Source: Bacillota bacterium (GTDB taxonomy: Bacteria > Bacillota > Desulfitobacteriia > Desulfitobacteriales > JAJXUE01). From it: a DNA stretch of 7,513 nt. Shown in pieces: positions 1 through 5,940 of this stretch; within the stretch, counting starts at the first letter, position 1; each line of letters starts with the position of its first letter. The notes under the pieces were generated by a model. That model was given only the letters and a program-made list of their open reading frames with translations. It had not been told where the DNA came from and searched no databases. Location: NCBI GenBank assembly GCA_021786555.1, contig JAJYNB010000058.1, positions 1-7,513 of the forward strand, read 5' to 3'. The position numbers and the translations under genes were made by a program.

Positions 1-14
1 CCAACCCATACACG

Positions 15-1325
15 CTAATCCACATCCTGATCTTCACTGATCAGCTTTACATCCAGGTCCTGCGCCCATTCTGCCCGGTTGCTCCAACCAACGCCCCAAG
101 GATTGGAATTGTTTTCCACGTTGCGAAAGGCCAGCTGCAACTCAGGGGCAAAGCTGCCTTCCGTCATAGCCAGGTAGCGGCGCATATCCACTATCTTGTT
201 GACATGTTCGTTAAGGACAGGACACTGTTCCTGACACGACATGCAGGTAGTGCAAGCCCATATTTCGTCTTCACTGACCACTTCCCCAATTAAGGGTTTT
301 TGCAAAATTTCGGCCGCTGCTGGATCTGTTTCCGCAATCTTGGCCAGCTCCTCGGCGTACTCATCGCCGGTACCTTGCAACCCTTTTTCAAGCATAATTT
401 TGCCCTTGTCCAAAAGGTGCTCTTTCAGTTGCCGGCTCAATAATCTTTTCGGATTCAAAGGCTTGCCGGAAAGCGTCGCCGGGCAGTTGTCCATGCACCG
501 TCCGCATTCACCGCAGGCAAAGCTGTCTATCAACTGTTTCCAGGTGAAAGATTCGATTCTCCCCACGCCAAACTCGGTTGCGCTTTCATCTTCCAAATCC
601 ATTGGCCTGATCTGACCACCCCTGGACTGTAAAGAACTGAAAAAAGCGTTAAATGGTGCGGCCAAAAGATGAAGGTGCTTCGAATTAGGGATGTAAACCA
701 TGAAACTGAAGAAAATCAGCGTGTGTACCCACCAAAAAACATCCCTGATACTGGTTAAAGCTGCAGTGCTGTAACCGCTGAACAAGCCTGCTACCGCCCC
801 AATCACAGGGGCTAATGAGGTAGTTTGGTCAGCACCCAAGGCAGCCTTGGCGCCGCTTGATATCCATTCGGTTACTACCAGGCCAAAAATCAAAAGCAAA
901 ACTATCGCTGCTTCCCAAGTACGGTAGAGACGTTCAGGTCGCACAACCCATCTGCGAATTGCCCCTACAATGAGACCAACAACGGCAATCGCTGCCAGGA
1001 CATCTTCAATCAGCATGAAGTAAGCCAAGTTAGGCAGACTATAGGCCGGGAAAAGTCCTTCGAAGAAAAAGGGAATCTCGGCCAAAACTATAAAAACAAA
1101 GCCCCAAAAAAAGAAAAAATGGATAAAGCCATAGGGTTCATTCAGCAATTTGCGCTGGCCCAATACATAAACCACGAAATTCCGTAGGCGCTGCCAGGGA
1201 TTATCTGTTCTTTGTTCTTTTTCTCCCAAAGCCAGAATCTTAATCCGCTGGTGCACCGCAGAGCCAAAAGCTGCCACTGCCAACACTGCAATTGCCAGAA
1301 AAATGCCAAGCCATCCCAAACGCAA
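15..1325 (-). CDS. Membrane Fe-S oxidoreductase of the ETF:menaquinone oxidoreductase (DUF224/HdrD-like) type, interrupted by in-frame TAG
   Basis: This is the likely membrane acceptor of electrons from the EtfAB encoded just upstream, passing them to menaquinone. The start is TTG at 1325, with GGAGG (1335-1339) nine bases away. Residues 1-225 are a multi-helix membrane domain like the nitrate reductase gamma/heme b family. Helices lie near 3-24, 67-89, 101-122, 138-155 and 195-213, with candidate heme-ligand histidines at 69, 201 and 217/219. A cytoplasmic ferredoxin-like domain follows, with clusters C271-x2-C274-x2-C277-x3-C281-P and C358-x2-C361-x2-C364-x3-C368-P. Family members usually run to roughly 650-720 residues with two C-terminal CCG (HdrB/D-like) domains; here the frame stops after 436 at TAG (15-17). 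The 14 bases beyond it still read R-V-W-V-G in the same frame, matching the usual D-V-D-x-x-x-W-V-G-C junction. The TAG therefore lies inside the gene. It may be a nonsense mutation, a sequence error or a recoded codon. The family call is confident; the functional state is open. Confidence 0.85.
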   Translation of the reverse strand: MRLGWLGIFLAIAVLAVAAFGSAVHQRIKILALGEKEQRTDNPWQRLRNFVVYVLGQRKLLNEPYGFIHFFFFWGFVFIVLAEIPFFFEGLFPAYSLPNLAYFMLIEDVLAAIAVVGLIVGAIRRWVVRPERLYRTWEAAIVLLLIFGLVVTEWISSGAKAALGADQTTSLAPVIGAVAGLFSGYSTAALTSIRDVFWWVHTLIFFSFMVYIPNSKHLHLLAAPFNAFFSSLQSRGGQIRPMDLEDESATEFGVGRIESFTWKQLIDSFACGECGRCMDNCPATLSGKPLNPKRLLSRQLKEHLLDKGKIMLEKGLQGTGDEYAEELAKIAETDPAAAEILQKPLIGEVVSEDEIWACTTCMSCQEQCPVLNEHVNKIVDMRRYLAMTEGSFAPELQLAFRNVENNSNPWGVGWSNRAEWAQDLDVKLISEDQDVD

Positions 1326-1634
1326 GATAAATCCCCTCCCAAAATTAATTGTACCTCACTTAAACTTAAGCTGAGTAGCCTCCCTTGCCGGCTCCAGCAC
1401 CTAATGAAATGAAAAACTTAGAGACGAAAAGAACATTGGACCCTGGCGACCCAAACATCTCAGGATTTTCAGAGAGCAGGGCAACGCATGTGCCCTTGAA
1501 TTTTTCACGCCTATAGTTGGCTACTTTCGTTTCATTAATAACGAGCGAAAATTTCAAAAGGCTGTCAGACCCCGGCCGGCCTTCTGAGGAGGGAGGAAGG
1601 CCAGGCCGGGGTTCCGGTAGTAAGAATAGCAAGA
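1326..1634 (-). other. etfA to Fe-S oxidoreductase intergenic region (309 bp), possible structured leader
   Basis: I see no convincing gene here. Next to etfA is a strong GC hairpin (separate entry). Downstream of it on the minus strand, several complementary segments nest. An outer 7-bp helix pairs 1519-1525 with 1374-1380 (AGTAGCC with GGCTACT). An inner 4-bp helix pairs 1508-1511 with 1445-1448. A 6-bp hairpin, AGGGCA/TGCCCT, pairs 1491-1496 with 1478-1483 around a 7-base loop. The outer helix closes about 150 nt and ends roughly 50 nt before the TTG start of the oxidoreductase. This could be a cis-regulatory RNA leader or chance pairing. It does not match any riboswitch consensus I know. 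A TACAAT hexamer near 1350 has no matching -35. Confidence 0.3.
1569..1612 (-). terminator. GC-rich hairpin after etfA, possible partial terminator
   Basis: ACCCCGGCC (1569-1577) pairs with GGCCGGGGT (1604-1612), and GGCCTTC (1578-1584) pairs with GAAGGCC (1596-1602). There is one bulged A (1603) and an 11-base loop, making a 16-bp stem 22 bases after the etfA stop. On the minus strand a T run (TTTT) appears only about 10 bases beyond the stem, so it is a poor intrinsic terminator. It may instead stabilise the etfA mRNA 3' end or attenuate transcription into the oxidoreductase gene. Confidence 0.5.
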
Positions 1635-2621
1635 TTAAGCTTGTAGTTTTTTACACTCTGCAGTCAGAGCAGGCACGACCTGGAACAGGTCACCCACAAT
1701 ACCATAGTCAGCGACCTGGAAAATATTAGCCTCAGGGTCCTTGTTGATGGCCACGATTACCTTGGACGAACCCATGCCGGCCAGGTGTTGGATGGCTCCG
1801 GATATACCACAGGCGATGTACAGGACAGGCGATACTGTCTTGCCAGTTTGCCCTACCTGGTATTTGTGTTCCCGCCAACCGGCATCCACTGCGGCCCGGG
1901 AAGCTCCTACACTGGCACCCAGACAGTCAGCCAATTCCTCCAGAATAACAAAGTCCTCCGGGCCTTTCATGCCCCGTCCGCCGGAGACAATGATATTGGC
2001 TTCCGTTAATTCCGGCCGTCCGGTAGCTTGGCTGATCAGTTCCTTGAGGATAGCCCCCAGGTCAGCAGGGTCAACAGCTACCGGTACATTGACTACAGCC
2101 GCTTCTTTACTGACCGGCTCCGCTACCGGAAAAGTATTGGGCCGGACCGTGGCCATAACCGGGCGGGCCTCAGGGCTCACCACTTTGATTAAAGCTTTGC
2201 CGGCGTAAATCGGCCGGGTCAGATTAACGTAGTTGGCCGCGTCAGCTTCGATGCCCACACAGTCGATAGCTGCATCCACGCCTACCCGGGTGGCTACCCG
2301 GGGAGCCAGGTCTTTGCCTACAGCCGTATTGCCCAGCAAAACCAGGTTTGGTTCATTTTCCCGGATCAGTTTGGCGAACACTGAGGTATAAGCGCCGGTA
2401 GAATAGCTGGCCAGCTTTTCATCGTCGGCCACATATACTTTATCAGCTCCGTATTTGGCAGCTTCCCCTGCCAGGGCACTAATGTTCTGGCCCATGATTA
2501 CTGCTGCCAGTTCTTCACCTTTTTCGTCCGCAAGCTTTCTGCCCTGACTCAGCAGCTCCAGAGATACTTTACGGATATTTCCGTTTGACTGCTCGACAAA
2601 TACCCAAATTCCTTTTGCCAT
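1635..2621 (-). CDS. etfA: Electron transfer flavoprotein alpha subunit
   Basis: This is the FAD-carrying subunit of the soluble ETF heterodimer, taking electrons from acyl-CoA dehydrogenase and, here, probably delivering them to the membrane oxidoreductase encoded next. It has 328 residues, normal for EtfA. The N-terminal domain (about 1-200) has the usual opening (W-V-F-V-E near 6-10) and V-L-L-G-N-T-A-V-G-K-D-L-A-P-R (94-108). The C-terminal FAD domain (about 205-325) has S-G-G-R-G-M (213-218), R-A-A-V-D-A-G-W (242-249), Q-V-G-Q-T-G-K (255-261) and the family signature L-Y-I-A-C-G-I-S-G-A-I-Q-H (267-279), then V-I-V-A-I-N-K-D-P-E-A. The start at 2621 is fixed by AAGGAGG at 2629-2635, seven bases away. 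The frame is open further upstream to an ATG at 2762, but that would overlap the end of etfB and encodes no family sequence. The stop is TAA. Whether this ETF bifurcates cannot be read safely from sequence alone; the quinone-type partner argues against it. Confidence 0.96.
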   Translation of the reverse strand: MAKGIWVFVEQSNGNIRKVSLELLSQGRKLADEKGEELAAVIMGQNISALAGEAAKYGADKVYVADDEKLASYSTGAYTSVFAKLIRENEPNLVLLGNTAVGKDLAPRVATRVGVDAAIDCVGIEADAANYVNLTRPIYAGKALIKVVSPEARPVMATVRPNTFPVAEPVSKEAAVVNVPVAVDPADLGAILKELISQATGRPELTEANIIVSGGRGMKGPEDFVILEELADCLGASVGASRAAVDAGWREHKYQVGQTGKTVSPVLYIACGISGAIQHLAGMGSSKVIVAINKDPEANIFQVADYGIVGDLFQVVPALTAECKKLQA

Positions 2622-2628
2622 TTCCTGT

Positions 2629-2635
2629 CCTCCTT
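2629..2635 (-). promoter_or_regulatory. Ribosome binding site fixing the etfA start
   Basis: AAGGAGG lies seven bases before ATG 2619-2621, within the 28-base gap between etfB and etfA. It decides for the 328-residue EtfA over the 375-residue open frame that starts at 2762 inside etfB. Confidence 0.85.
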
Positions 2636-2649
2636 CCTTACTCTGACCG

Positions 2650-3420
2650 TTAAATAACTTTTGCTTCCGACCGTAAGAGCTTGGCCAATTCGGCTGCCGC
2701 TTGCCCAGGCTCGCCCGGGATGACCCGGCCGCCTTTCCTGCCGGCCGGCAGGGAATAACCAACTATCTGCATCTTCCCGCTCATAGTGGCATCAAGACCC
2801 AGATCGGCCAGGGTAAGGGTCTTCAGTTCTTTTTTCTTGGCTTTCATAATCCCCGCTACGGTTGGATAGCGCGGATTGTTCAAGGATTTTTGGGCAGAGA
2901 ACACGGCAGGCAGTGTAACTTCGATCACCTCTGAACCGCCGTCAATCTCCCGCGCAGCAACAGCCTTGTCCCCGTTTACTTCCAGTCTGGTAACGGTATT
3001 GACCTGGGGGATACCCAGTATCTCAGCAACCCGTCCGGCAATCTTGCTGCCATAATCGATAGCCACCCTGCCGGTGAGGATAATGTCGGGCTTAAGCTCG
3101 CTGACAGCCTTGGCCAGAGCCTGGGCCGCAGCGTAGTCATCGGATACGGACTGCAGGGCGGGGTCACTCACCAGAACTGCCCGGTCCGCCCCCATGGCCA
3201 GCGCAGTGCGCAGAGTCTCCTGGGCTTTGGGCGTACCTGCAGCAACTGCAATGACTTCGCCGCCCAATCTCTCTTTGAGCAGGAGCGCCTCTTCCGTCGC
3301 ATTTTCATCATAAGGATTCATGACCATAGTTACATTGCTGTCATCAATTCTACCGTCAGCTCCGATGACAATTTTGGCTTCTGTGTCAAACACTTGCTTG
3401 ACCAAAACCACGATGTTCAT
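2650..3420 (-). CDS. etfB: Electron transfer flavoprotein beta subunit
   Basis: This is the partner of EtfA; together they form the soluble flavoprotein that accepts electrons from the acyl-CoA dehydrogenase of the same cluster. It has 256 residues, typical for the family. It opens with the canonical M-N-I-V-V-L-V-K-Q-V and has N-P-Y-D-E-N-A-x-E-E-A (35-45), the nucleotide-binding T-G-R-V-A-I-D-Y-G-S segment (116-125), R-E-I-D-G-G (157-162) and the EtfB C-terminal signature N-N-P-R-Y-P-T-V-A-G-I-M-K-A-K-K-K (181-197). The ATG at 3420 is preceded by GGAGG (3428-3432) at seven bases. It sits 79 bases after acd and 28 before etfA, so the three genes are almost certainly co-transcribed. The stop is TAA. 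Many ETFs have D-G-D-T-A after the G-R-x-A-I-D motif, whereas this protein has Y-G-S-K-I-A. That marks a sub-branch I cannot place without an alignment. Confidence 0.96.
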   Translation of the reverse strand: MNIVVLVKQVFDTEAKIVIGADGRIDDSNVTMVMNPYDENATEEALLLKERLGGEVIAVAAGTPKAQETLRTALAMGADRAVLVSDPALQSVSDDYAAAQALAKAVSELKPDIILTGRVAIDYGSKIAGRVAEILGIPQVNTVTRLEVNGDKAVAAREIDGGSEVIEVTLPAVFSAQKSLNNPRYPTVAGIMKAKKKELKTLTLADLGLDATMSGKMQIVGYSLPAGRKGGRVIPGEPGQAAAELAKLLRSEAKVI

Positions 3421-3499
3421 TTGCTTACCTCCTCATTGCATTAAATGAACTAAAACTTATTTATATTAAGCCCATGTTACGGGCGCACCCCTGAGGTCG

Positions 3500-4645
3500 T
3501 TAAAACTCTTTCAAGATTTGGCTGCCGATTACCAAGCGCTGTACTTCGCTGGTACCCTCGTAAATCTCAGTGATTTTGGCGTCGCGCATCATCCGTTCCA
3601 CCGGGTACTCCCGTGAATAACCGTAACCTCCGAAAATTTGCACTGCTTTGGTTGTAACCCACATGGCTGTTTCTGAAGCAAAAAGTTTGGCCATGGCCGA
3701 AGCCTTGCCATAAGGTTTGCCGGCTGAATCCAGATAGGCGGCCTGGTAGACGAGGAGACGGGCAGCCTCAATCTGAGTAGCCATATCCGCCAGGGTAAAC
3801 TGAGTATTTTGAAAGCCGGCGATACTCTGGCCAAATTGCTGTCGCTCTTTGGCATACTTAACAGCAGCCTCATAAGCGCCCTGAGCAATACCTAAGGCCT
3901 GGGCGGCGATGCCAATCCGTCCGCCATCCAGGGTATTCATGGCTATTTTAAACCCTTCTCCTTCTTTCCCCAAGAGGTTTTCCTTGGGTATGCGGCAGTC
4001 CTCAAACACCAGTTCATAGGTCGCCGAGGAGCGGATTCCCATCTTTTTCAGTTTTTGTCCAAAGCTGAAGCCGGGCGTGCCTTTCTCTACGATAAAGGCG
4101 CTGATCCCTCTGCTCCCTTTGCTGCGGTCGCTCTGGGCAAAGACTACGTAAGTGTCTGCGTAAAAAGCGTTAGTAATAAAAATCTTAGAACCATTGAGAA
4201 TCCAACAGTCTCCGCCGTCCACATACATGGTACGGGTACCGGAAGCATCGCTGCCGGCCATGGGTTCGGTCAAGCCGAAAGCCCCTAAGGCTGTGCCCTC
4301 CGCCAGAGGCTTCAGGTATTTCGTTTTTTGTTCGTGGGTACCGAATTTATAAATAGGGTAAGACCCCAGGGACAGGTGAGCGGACAGTGTAACTCCCATG
4401 GATGCGTCCACCCGTGAGAGTTCCTCCACAATGATGGCATAGCTGATATAATCCGCCTCTGTACCTCCGTACTCCTCCGGAAACACCACCCCGTTAAAGC
4501 CCAGCTCGCCCATTTTTGCGAACAGTTCCCGGGAAAATTCCTCTTTCTCGTCACGCTCCTCGAGGCCGGGCAGGCATTCCTTTTCCGCAAAGTCCCTGGC
4601 CAGTTTACGCATCATTTGGTGGTCTTCACTCAATTCAAAAATCAT
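3500..4645 (-). CDS. Acyl-CoA dehydrogenase, butyryl-CoA dehydrogenase-like
   Basis: This is a FAD-dependent enzyme oxidising a short-chain acyl-CoA to the 2-enoyl-CoA in the cytoplasm, or the reverse with a reducing partner. ETF is the electron carrier. It has 381 residues, full length. The N-terminal helical domain spans about 1-118. The middle beta domain carries both family signatures: G-A-F-G-L-T-E-P-x-A-G-S-D (121-133) and W-I-L-N-G-S-K-I-F-I-T-N (148-159). The C-terminal helical domain has R-Q-Q-F-G-Q (268-273), Q-I-F-G-G-Y-G-Y (336-343), R-x-x-R-D-A-K-I-T-E-I (351-361) and I-Y-E-G-T-S-E (361-367). The catalytic base should be E363, equivalent to the Glu of the Y-E-G-T motif in butyryl- and medium-chain dehydrogenases. 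The ATG at 4645 has AAGGAGG (4653-4659) at seven bases. It is the first gene of the acd-etfB-etfA set and lies about 45 bases downstream of the predicted sigma-54 start site. The exact substrate (butyryl, branched-chain or other) cannot be decided. Confidence 0.95.
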   Translation of the reverse strand: MIFELSEDHQMMRKLARDFAEKECLPGLEERDEKEEFSRELFAKMGELGFNGVVFPEEYGGTEADYISYAIIVEELSRVDASMGVTLSAHLSLGSYPIYKFGTHEQKTKYLKPLAEGTALGAFGLTEPMAGSDASGTRTMYVDGGDCWILNGSKIFITNAFYADTYVVFAQSDRSKGSRGISAFIVEKGTPGFSFGQKLKKMGIRSSATYELVFEDCRIPKENLLGKEGEGFKIAMNTLDGGRIGIAAQALGIAQGAYEAAVKYAKERQQFGQSIAGFQNTQFTLADMATQIEAARLLVYQAAYLDSAGKPYGKASAMAKLFASETAMWVTTKAVQIFGGYGYSREYPVERMMRDAKITEIYEGTSEVQRLVIGSQILKEF

Positions 4646-4700
4646 ATTTTCTCCTCCTTAGCAAACTAAAAATTTTTGCTGCAAGGATAAAGGATATAAG

Positions 4701-4717
4701 TGCAAAACCAGTGCCAA
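4701..4717 (-). promoter_or_regulatory. Sigma-54 (-24/-12) promoter of the acd-etfBA cluster
   Basis: On the minus strand this reads TTGGCACTGGTTTTGCA. It matches the sigma-54 consensus YTGGCACGRNNNTTGCW at every defined position but one (T for G after TGGCAC), with the invariant GG and GC exactly ten bases apart. The start site would fall near 4690, giving a leader of about 45 nt to the acd ATG. An imperfect inverted repeat, AGTGCCAA-TC-TTGCCACT (4710-4727), overlaps the -24 box. Transcription from such a promoter needs an enhancer-binding ATPase. Confidence 0.75.
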
Positions 4718-4771
4718 TCTTGCCACTTTTGGTTAAATTCTGTCTTTTCGGTCTATTCCAGCATTTTAATC

Positions 4772-4809
4772 TGTTTACCTTGTGTGCAGAGTGTCTACAT
4801 TGGTAAACA
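4772..4809. promoter_or_regulatory. Candidate upstream activator site, TGTYTAC half-sites
   Basis: There are three half-sites: TGTTTAC (4772-4778, plus), TGTCTAC (4792-4798, plus) and GTAAACA (4803-4809, which is TGTTTAC on the minus strand). The last two form a dyad TGTnTAC-n4-GTAnACA. The two plus-strand copies are 20 bp apart, about two helical turns. The cluster is about 80-120 bp upstream of the predicted sigma-54 start, the usual place for enhancer-binding proteins. A repeated TGTGTGCA also occurs at 4781-4788 and 4860-4867. The activator identity is unknown. Confidence 0.4.
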
Positions 4810-4938
4810 TATATTCGCTAAAACCAGTGAAATCCCTTGCCATGACCAAAATCCGGCACTGTGTGCACAAAACCACATGTATCTCCAGTTTAACCTCCCT
4901 TCCTGGTGTTCCTACCGCCCTGAACACTTAGTAAAGTT

Positions 4939-4970
4939 GCCTTGAAGCAATTCAGTTTGCTCCTCAAGGC
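4939..4970 (-). terminator. Terminator-like hairpin after the PAS-domain gene
   Basis: On the minus strand GCCTTGA (4970-4964) and AGCAA (4961-4957) pair with TTGCT (4950-4946) and TCAAGGC (4945-4939). Two unpaired bases interrupt a 12-bp stem around a 6-base loop. It begins 15 bases after the PAS gene stop. The T tract is short (AACTTTACT), so termination may be incomplete and some read-through toward acd is possible. Confidence 0.55.
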
Positions 4971-4984
4971 GTTGATGTTTTTCG

Positions 4985-5407
4985 TTAAGAATACAGATCG
5001 TCCAAATTCTTGATCCTCACTTTGCCGACAGCACCGACCACCACGCCGTCCCTTTTGCTGGGAAAGCCGCTGGCGATAATCTGGTGCCCATTGAGGTCAT
5101 GAATATGACCGTACACCGGCAGTCCCGTTTGTAAAACTTCGGGAAATTTTGGGTTAACATAAACTTCAGTTACCGGCCTGCCAATCAGCCTTTCAGGCGA
5201 AGTATTGAAAATACTGGCAAAGGCTTGGTTGGTCATGGTGATTATACCCTCTTTATCCACCAAAATCAACCCTTCCTGGGCGCTTTCCAGCACTGCCTCC
5301 GGGGTACCCTGCAGTGCCTTTGCCCGAAAATTTAATCCGTATTGTATAGTTTTCGTCACCGTGATTGTTAATCTTTCCAGACATAAGGCCGTAAAGCCTG
5401 GTAACAC
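4985..5407 (-). CDS. Stand-alone PAS domain, remnant or derivative of a sigma-54 enhancer-binding regulator
   Basis: This protein of up to 140 residues consists mainly of one PAS domain (about 37-135). The core pattern is clear: V-L-E-S-A-Q-E-G-L-I-L-V-D-K-E-G-I-I-T (39-57), N-Q-A-F (60-63), I-G-R-P-V-T-E-V (75-82) and G-H-x-I-I-A-S-G-F-P (107-116), followed by G-A-V-G-K-V-R-I-K-N-L-D-D-L (125-138). That last stretch closely resembles the end of PAS domains that precede the linker and AAA+ domain in sigma-54 activators. Here a TAA follows at once, and no AAA+ or helix-turn-helix sequence appears before acd. The 5' end is uncertain: the GTG at 5407 has no ribosome binding site, and it abuts the leader of the divergent gene at 5432. 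It may be an eroded activator or a free sensor domain that binds a full-length partner. Its position upstream of a sigma-54 promoter supports a past or present role in acd-etf control. Confidence 0.65.
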   Translation of the reverse strand: MLPGFTALCLERLTITVTKTIQYGLNFRAKALQGTPEAVLESAQEGLILVDKEGIITMTNQAFASIFNTSPERLIGRPVTEVYVNPKFPEVLQTGLPVYGHIHDLNGHQIIASGFPSKRDGVVVGAVGKVRIKNLDDLYS

Positions 5408-5431
5408 TAAATTTAATTGGAGGTGATGTTT

Positions 5432-5722
5432 GTGCGCACCAGAAGCTTGGTATATCTTTTTATAATCAACTTGGGGCTGGCTGGCTCTTTATCCTGTACT
5501 TCTCCCCATCAGCCTCAAGTGAATAACCCTGTCCCTCCCTCCGACAATCGCCTTGTTCCGACGGGATTTTCTTTACCCTGGCCTGGTGCCGGACCAGTTT
5601 GGCGGATTCCCCAACCCGCCGGTATGCGTACTTCCGCCACTTCCCTGCCGGTACCCCGCGGAGCTTGGCACCGCCTTTCCAGCGGCGAGTACCAGCCCGT
5701 GCCCCTGGATCGCCAACCATAA
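5432..5722 (+). CDS. Small Pro-rich exported protein, possible lipoprotein
   Basis: I do not recognise this 96-residue protein. The GTG at 5432 is chosen because GGAGG (5419-5423) lies eight bases upstream; an in-frame ATG at 5426 is only two bases from that site. The N-terminus has a basic start (R-T-R), a hydrophobic stretch S-L-V-Y-L-F-I-I-N-L-G-L-A-G-S-L-S and then C22. This resembles a lipoprotein signal, but the residues before Cys (S-L-S) fit the lipobox imperfectly. The rest is rich in Pro, Ser, Trp and Arg with no known motif and little predicted structure. It is divergent from the PAS gene, with about 24 bp between starts, and is followed by a plus-strand terminator at 5801-5830. 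The strong ribosome binding site, signal-like N-terminus and terminator support a real gene. The lack of any recognised family keeps confidence moderate. Confidence 0.5.
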   Translation: MRTRSLVYLFIINLGLAGSLSCTSPHQPQVNNPVPPSDNRLVPTGFSLPWPGAGPVWRIPQPAGMRTSATSLPVPRGAWHRLSSGEYQPVPLDRQP

Positions 5723-5747
5723 AAAAAGGCAACAATCGAGTGTTGCC
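5721..5747 (-). terminator. Intrinsic terminator on the minus strand
   Basis: GGCAACA (5747-5741 read on the minus strand) pairs perfectly with TGTTGCC (5734-5728) around a six-base loop. Seven T residues follow directly (5727-5721). It lies immediately downstream of the plus-strand ORF stop but faces the other way, so it should end a minus-strand transcript coming from the small hydrophobic ORF at 5833-5940. A second copy of the 5' arm (GGCAACAA on the minus strand, 5764-5757) could pair alternatively with the same 3' arm. Confidence 0.75.
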
Positions 5748-5800
5748 GTCCAATGTTTGTTGCCTGCTGCGGACAAATGCTTAACAAAATATTCGCCGCT

Positions 5801-5830
5801 CTGCCCCGCTCTGTTGGGCAGTTTTTCTTT
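5801..5830 (+). terminator. Intrinsic terminator on the plus strand
   Basis: CTGCCC (5801-5806) pairs with GGGCAG (5816-5821) around a nine-base loop, followed by TTTTTCTTT (5822-5830). It would end the transcript of the Pro-rich ORF at 5432-5722. It lies beyond the opposing minus terminator, so the two transcripts would overlap over about 5721-5830. Confidence 0.7.
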
Positions 5831-5832
5831 GT

Positions 5833-5940
5833 CTAATTGAACTCGGCAATAATACTTATAAAAAAAACAATTATACTAAGAACCACAGCGACAATCGAAC
5901 CAGGAGTAGTAACGAGACTGATTACCTGAATCCTATCCAC
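5833..5940 (-). CDS. 35-residue hydrophobic membrane peptide, toxin-like
   Basis: This is a short ORF starting with GTG (5938-5940) and ending with TAG (5833-5835). The peptide begins M-D-R-I-Q-V-I-S-L-V and has one continuous hydrophobic segment (about residues 15-32, S-I-V-A-V-V-L-S-I-I-V-F-F-I-S-I-I-A), then E-F-N. This is the size and shape of a type I toxin, a holin-like peptide or a small membrane subunit; no family is recognised. It is preceded by a G-rich tract (5937-5953) that includes GGTGG, a near Shine-Dalgarno. A minus-strand intrinsic terminator follows at 5721-5747, with no other minus-strand gene to serve. The 3' part of its transcript would be antisense to the plus-strand transcript ending at 5830, as in 3'-overlapping type I toxin-antitoxin pairs. 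A/T-rich DNA can yield hydrophobic frames by chance, so support rests on the context. Confidence 0.4.
   Translation of the reverse strand: MDRIQVISLVTTPGSIVAVVLSIIVFFISIIAEFN

Noticed and set aside
1366..1632. 88-residue minus-strand ORF between etfA and the oxidoreductase
   Set aside because: Its 5' part is the GC hairpin itself, it has no ribosome binding site, and its sequence is not protein-like.
2622..2762. 47-residue N-terminal extension of EtfA from ATG 2762
   Set aside because: It overlaps the 3' end of etfB, has no EtfA-like sequence and no ribosome binding site. AAGGAGG at 2629-2635 fixes the start at 2621.
4516..4945. Two plus-strand ORFs across the acd start and the promoter region
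   Set aside because: They overlap acd or the sigma-54 control region, have no ribosome binding site, and encode Cys/His-rich random-looking sequence.
4646..4984. Remnant of an AAA+ domain between the PAS gene and acd
   Set aside because: No Walker-type or GAFTGA-like sequence was seen in any minus-strand frame. The stretch holds only regulatory-looking elements.
5466..5840. Several overlapping ORFs on both strands in the Pro-rich gene region
   Set aside because: They are shadows of the GC-rich stretch at 5570-5720. Only the frame starting at 5432 has a good ribosome binding site and a signal-like N-terminus.
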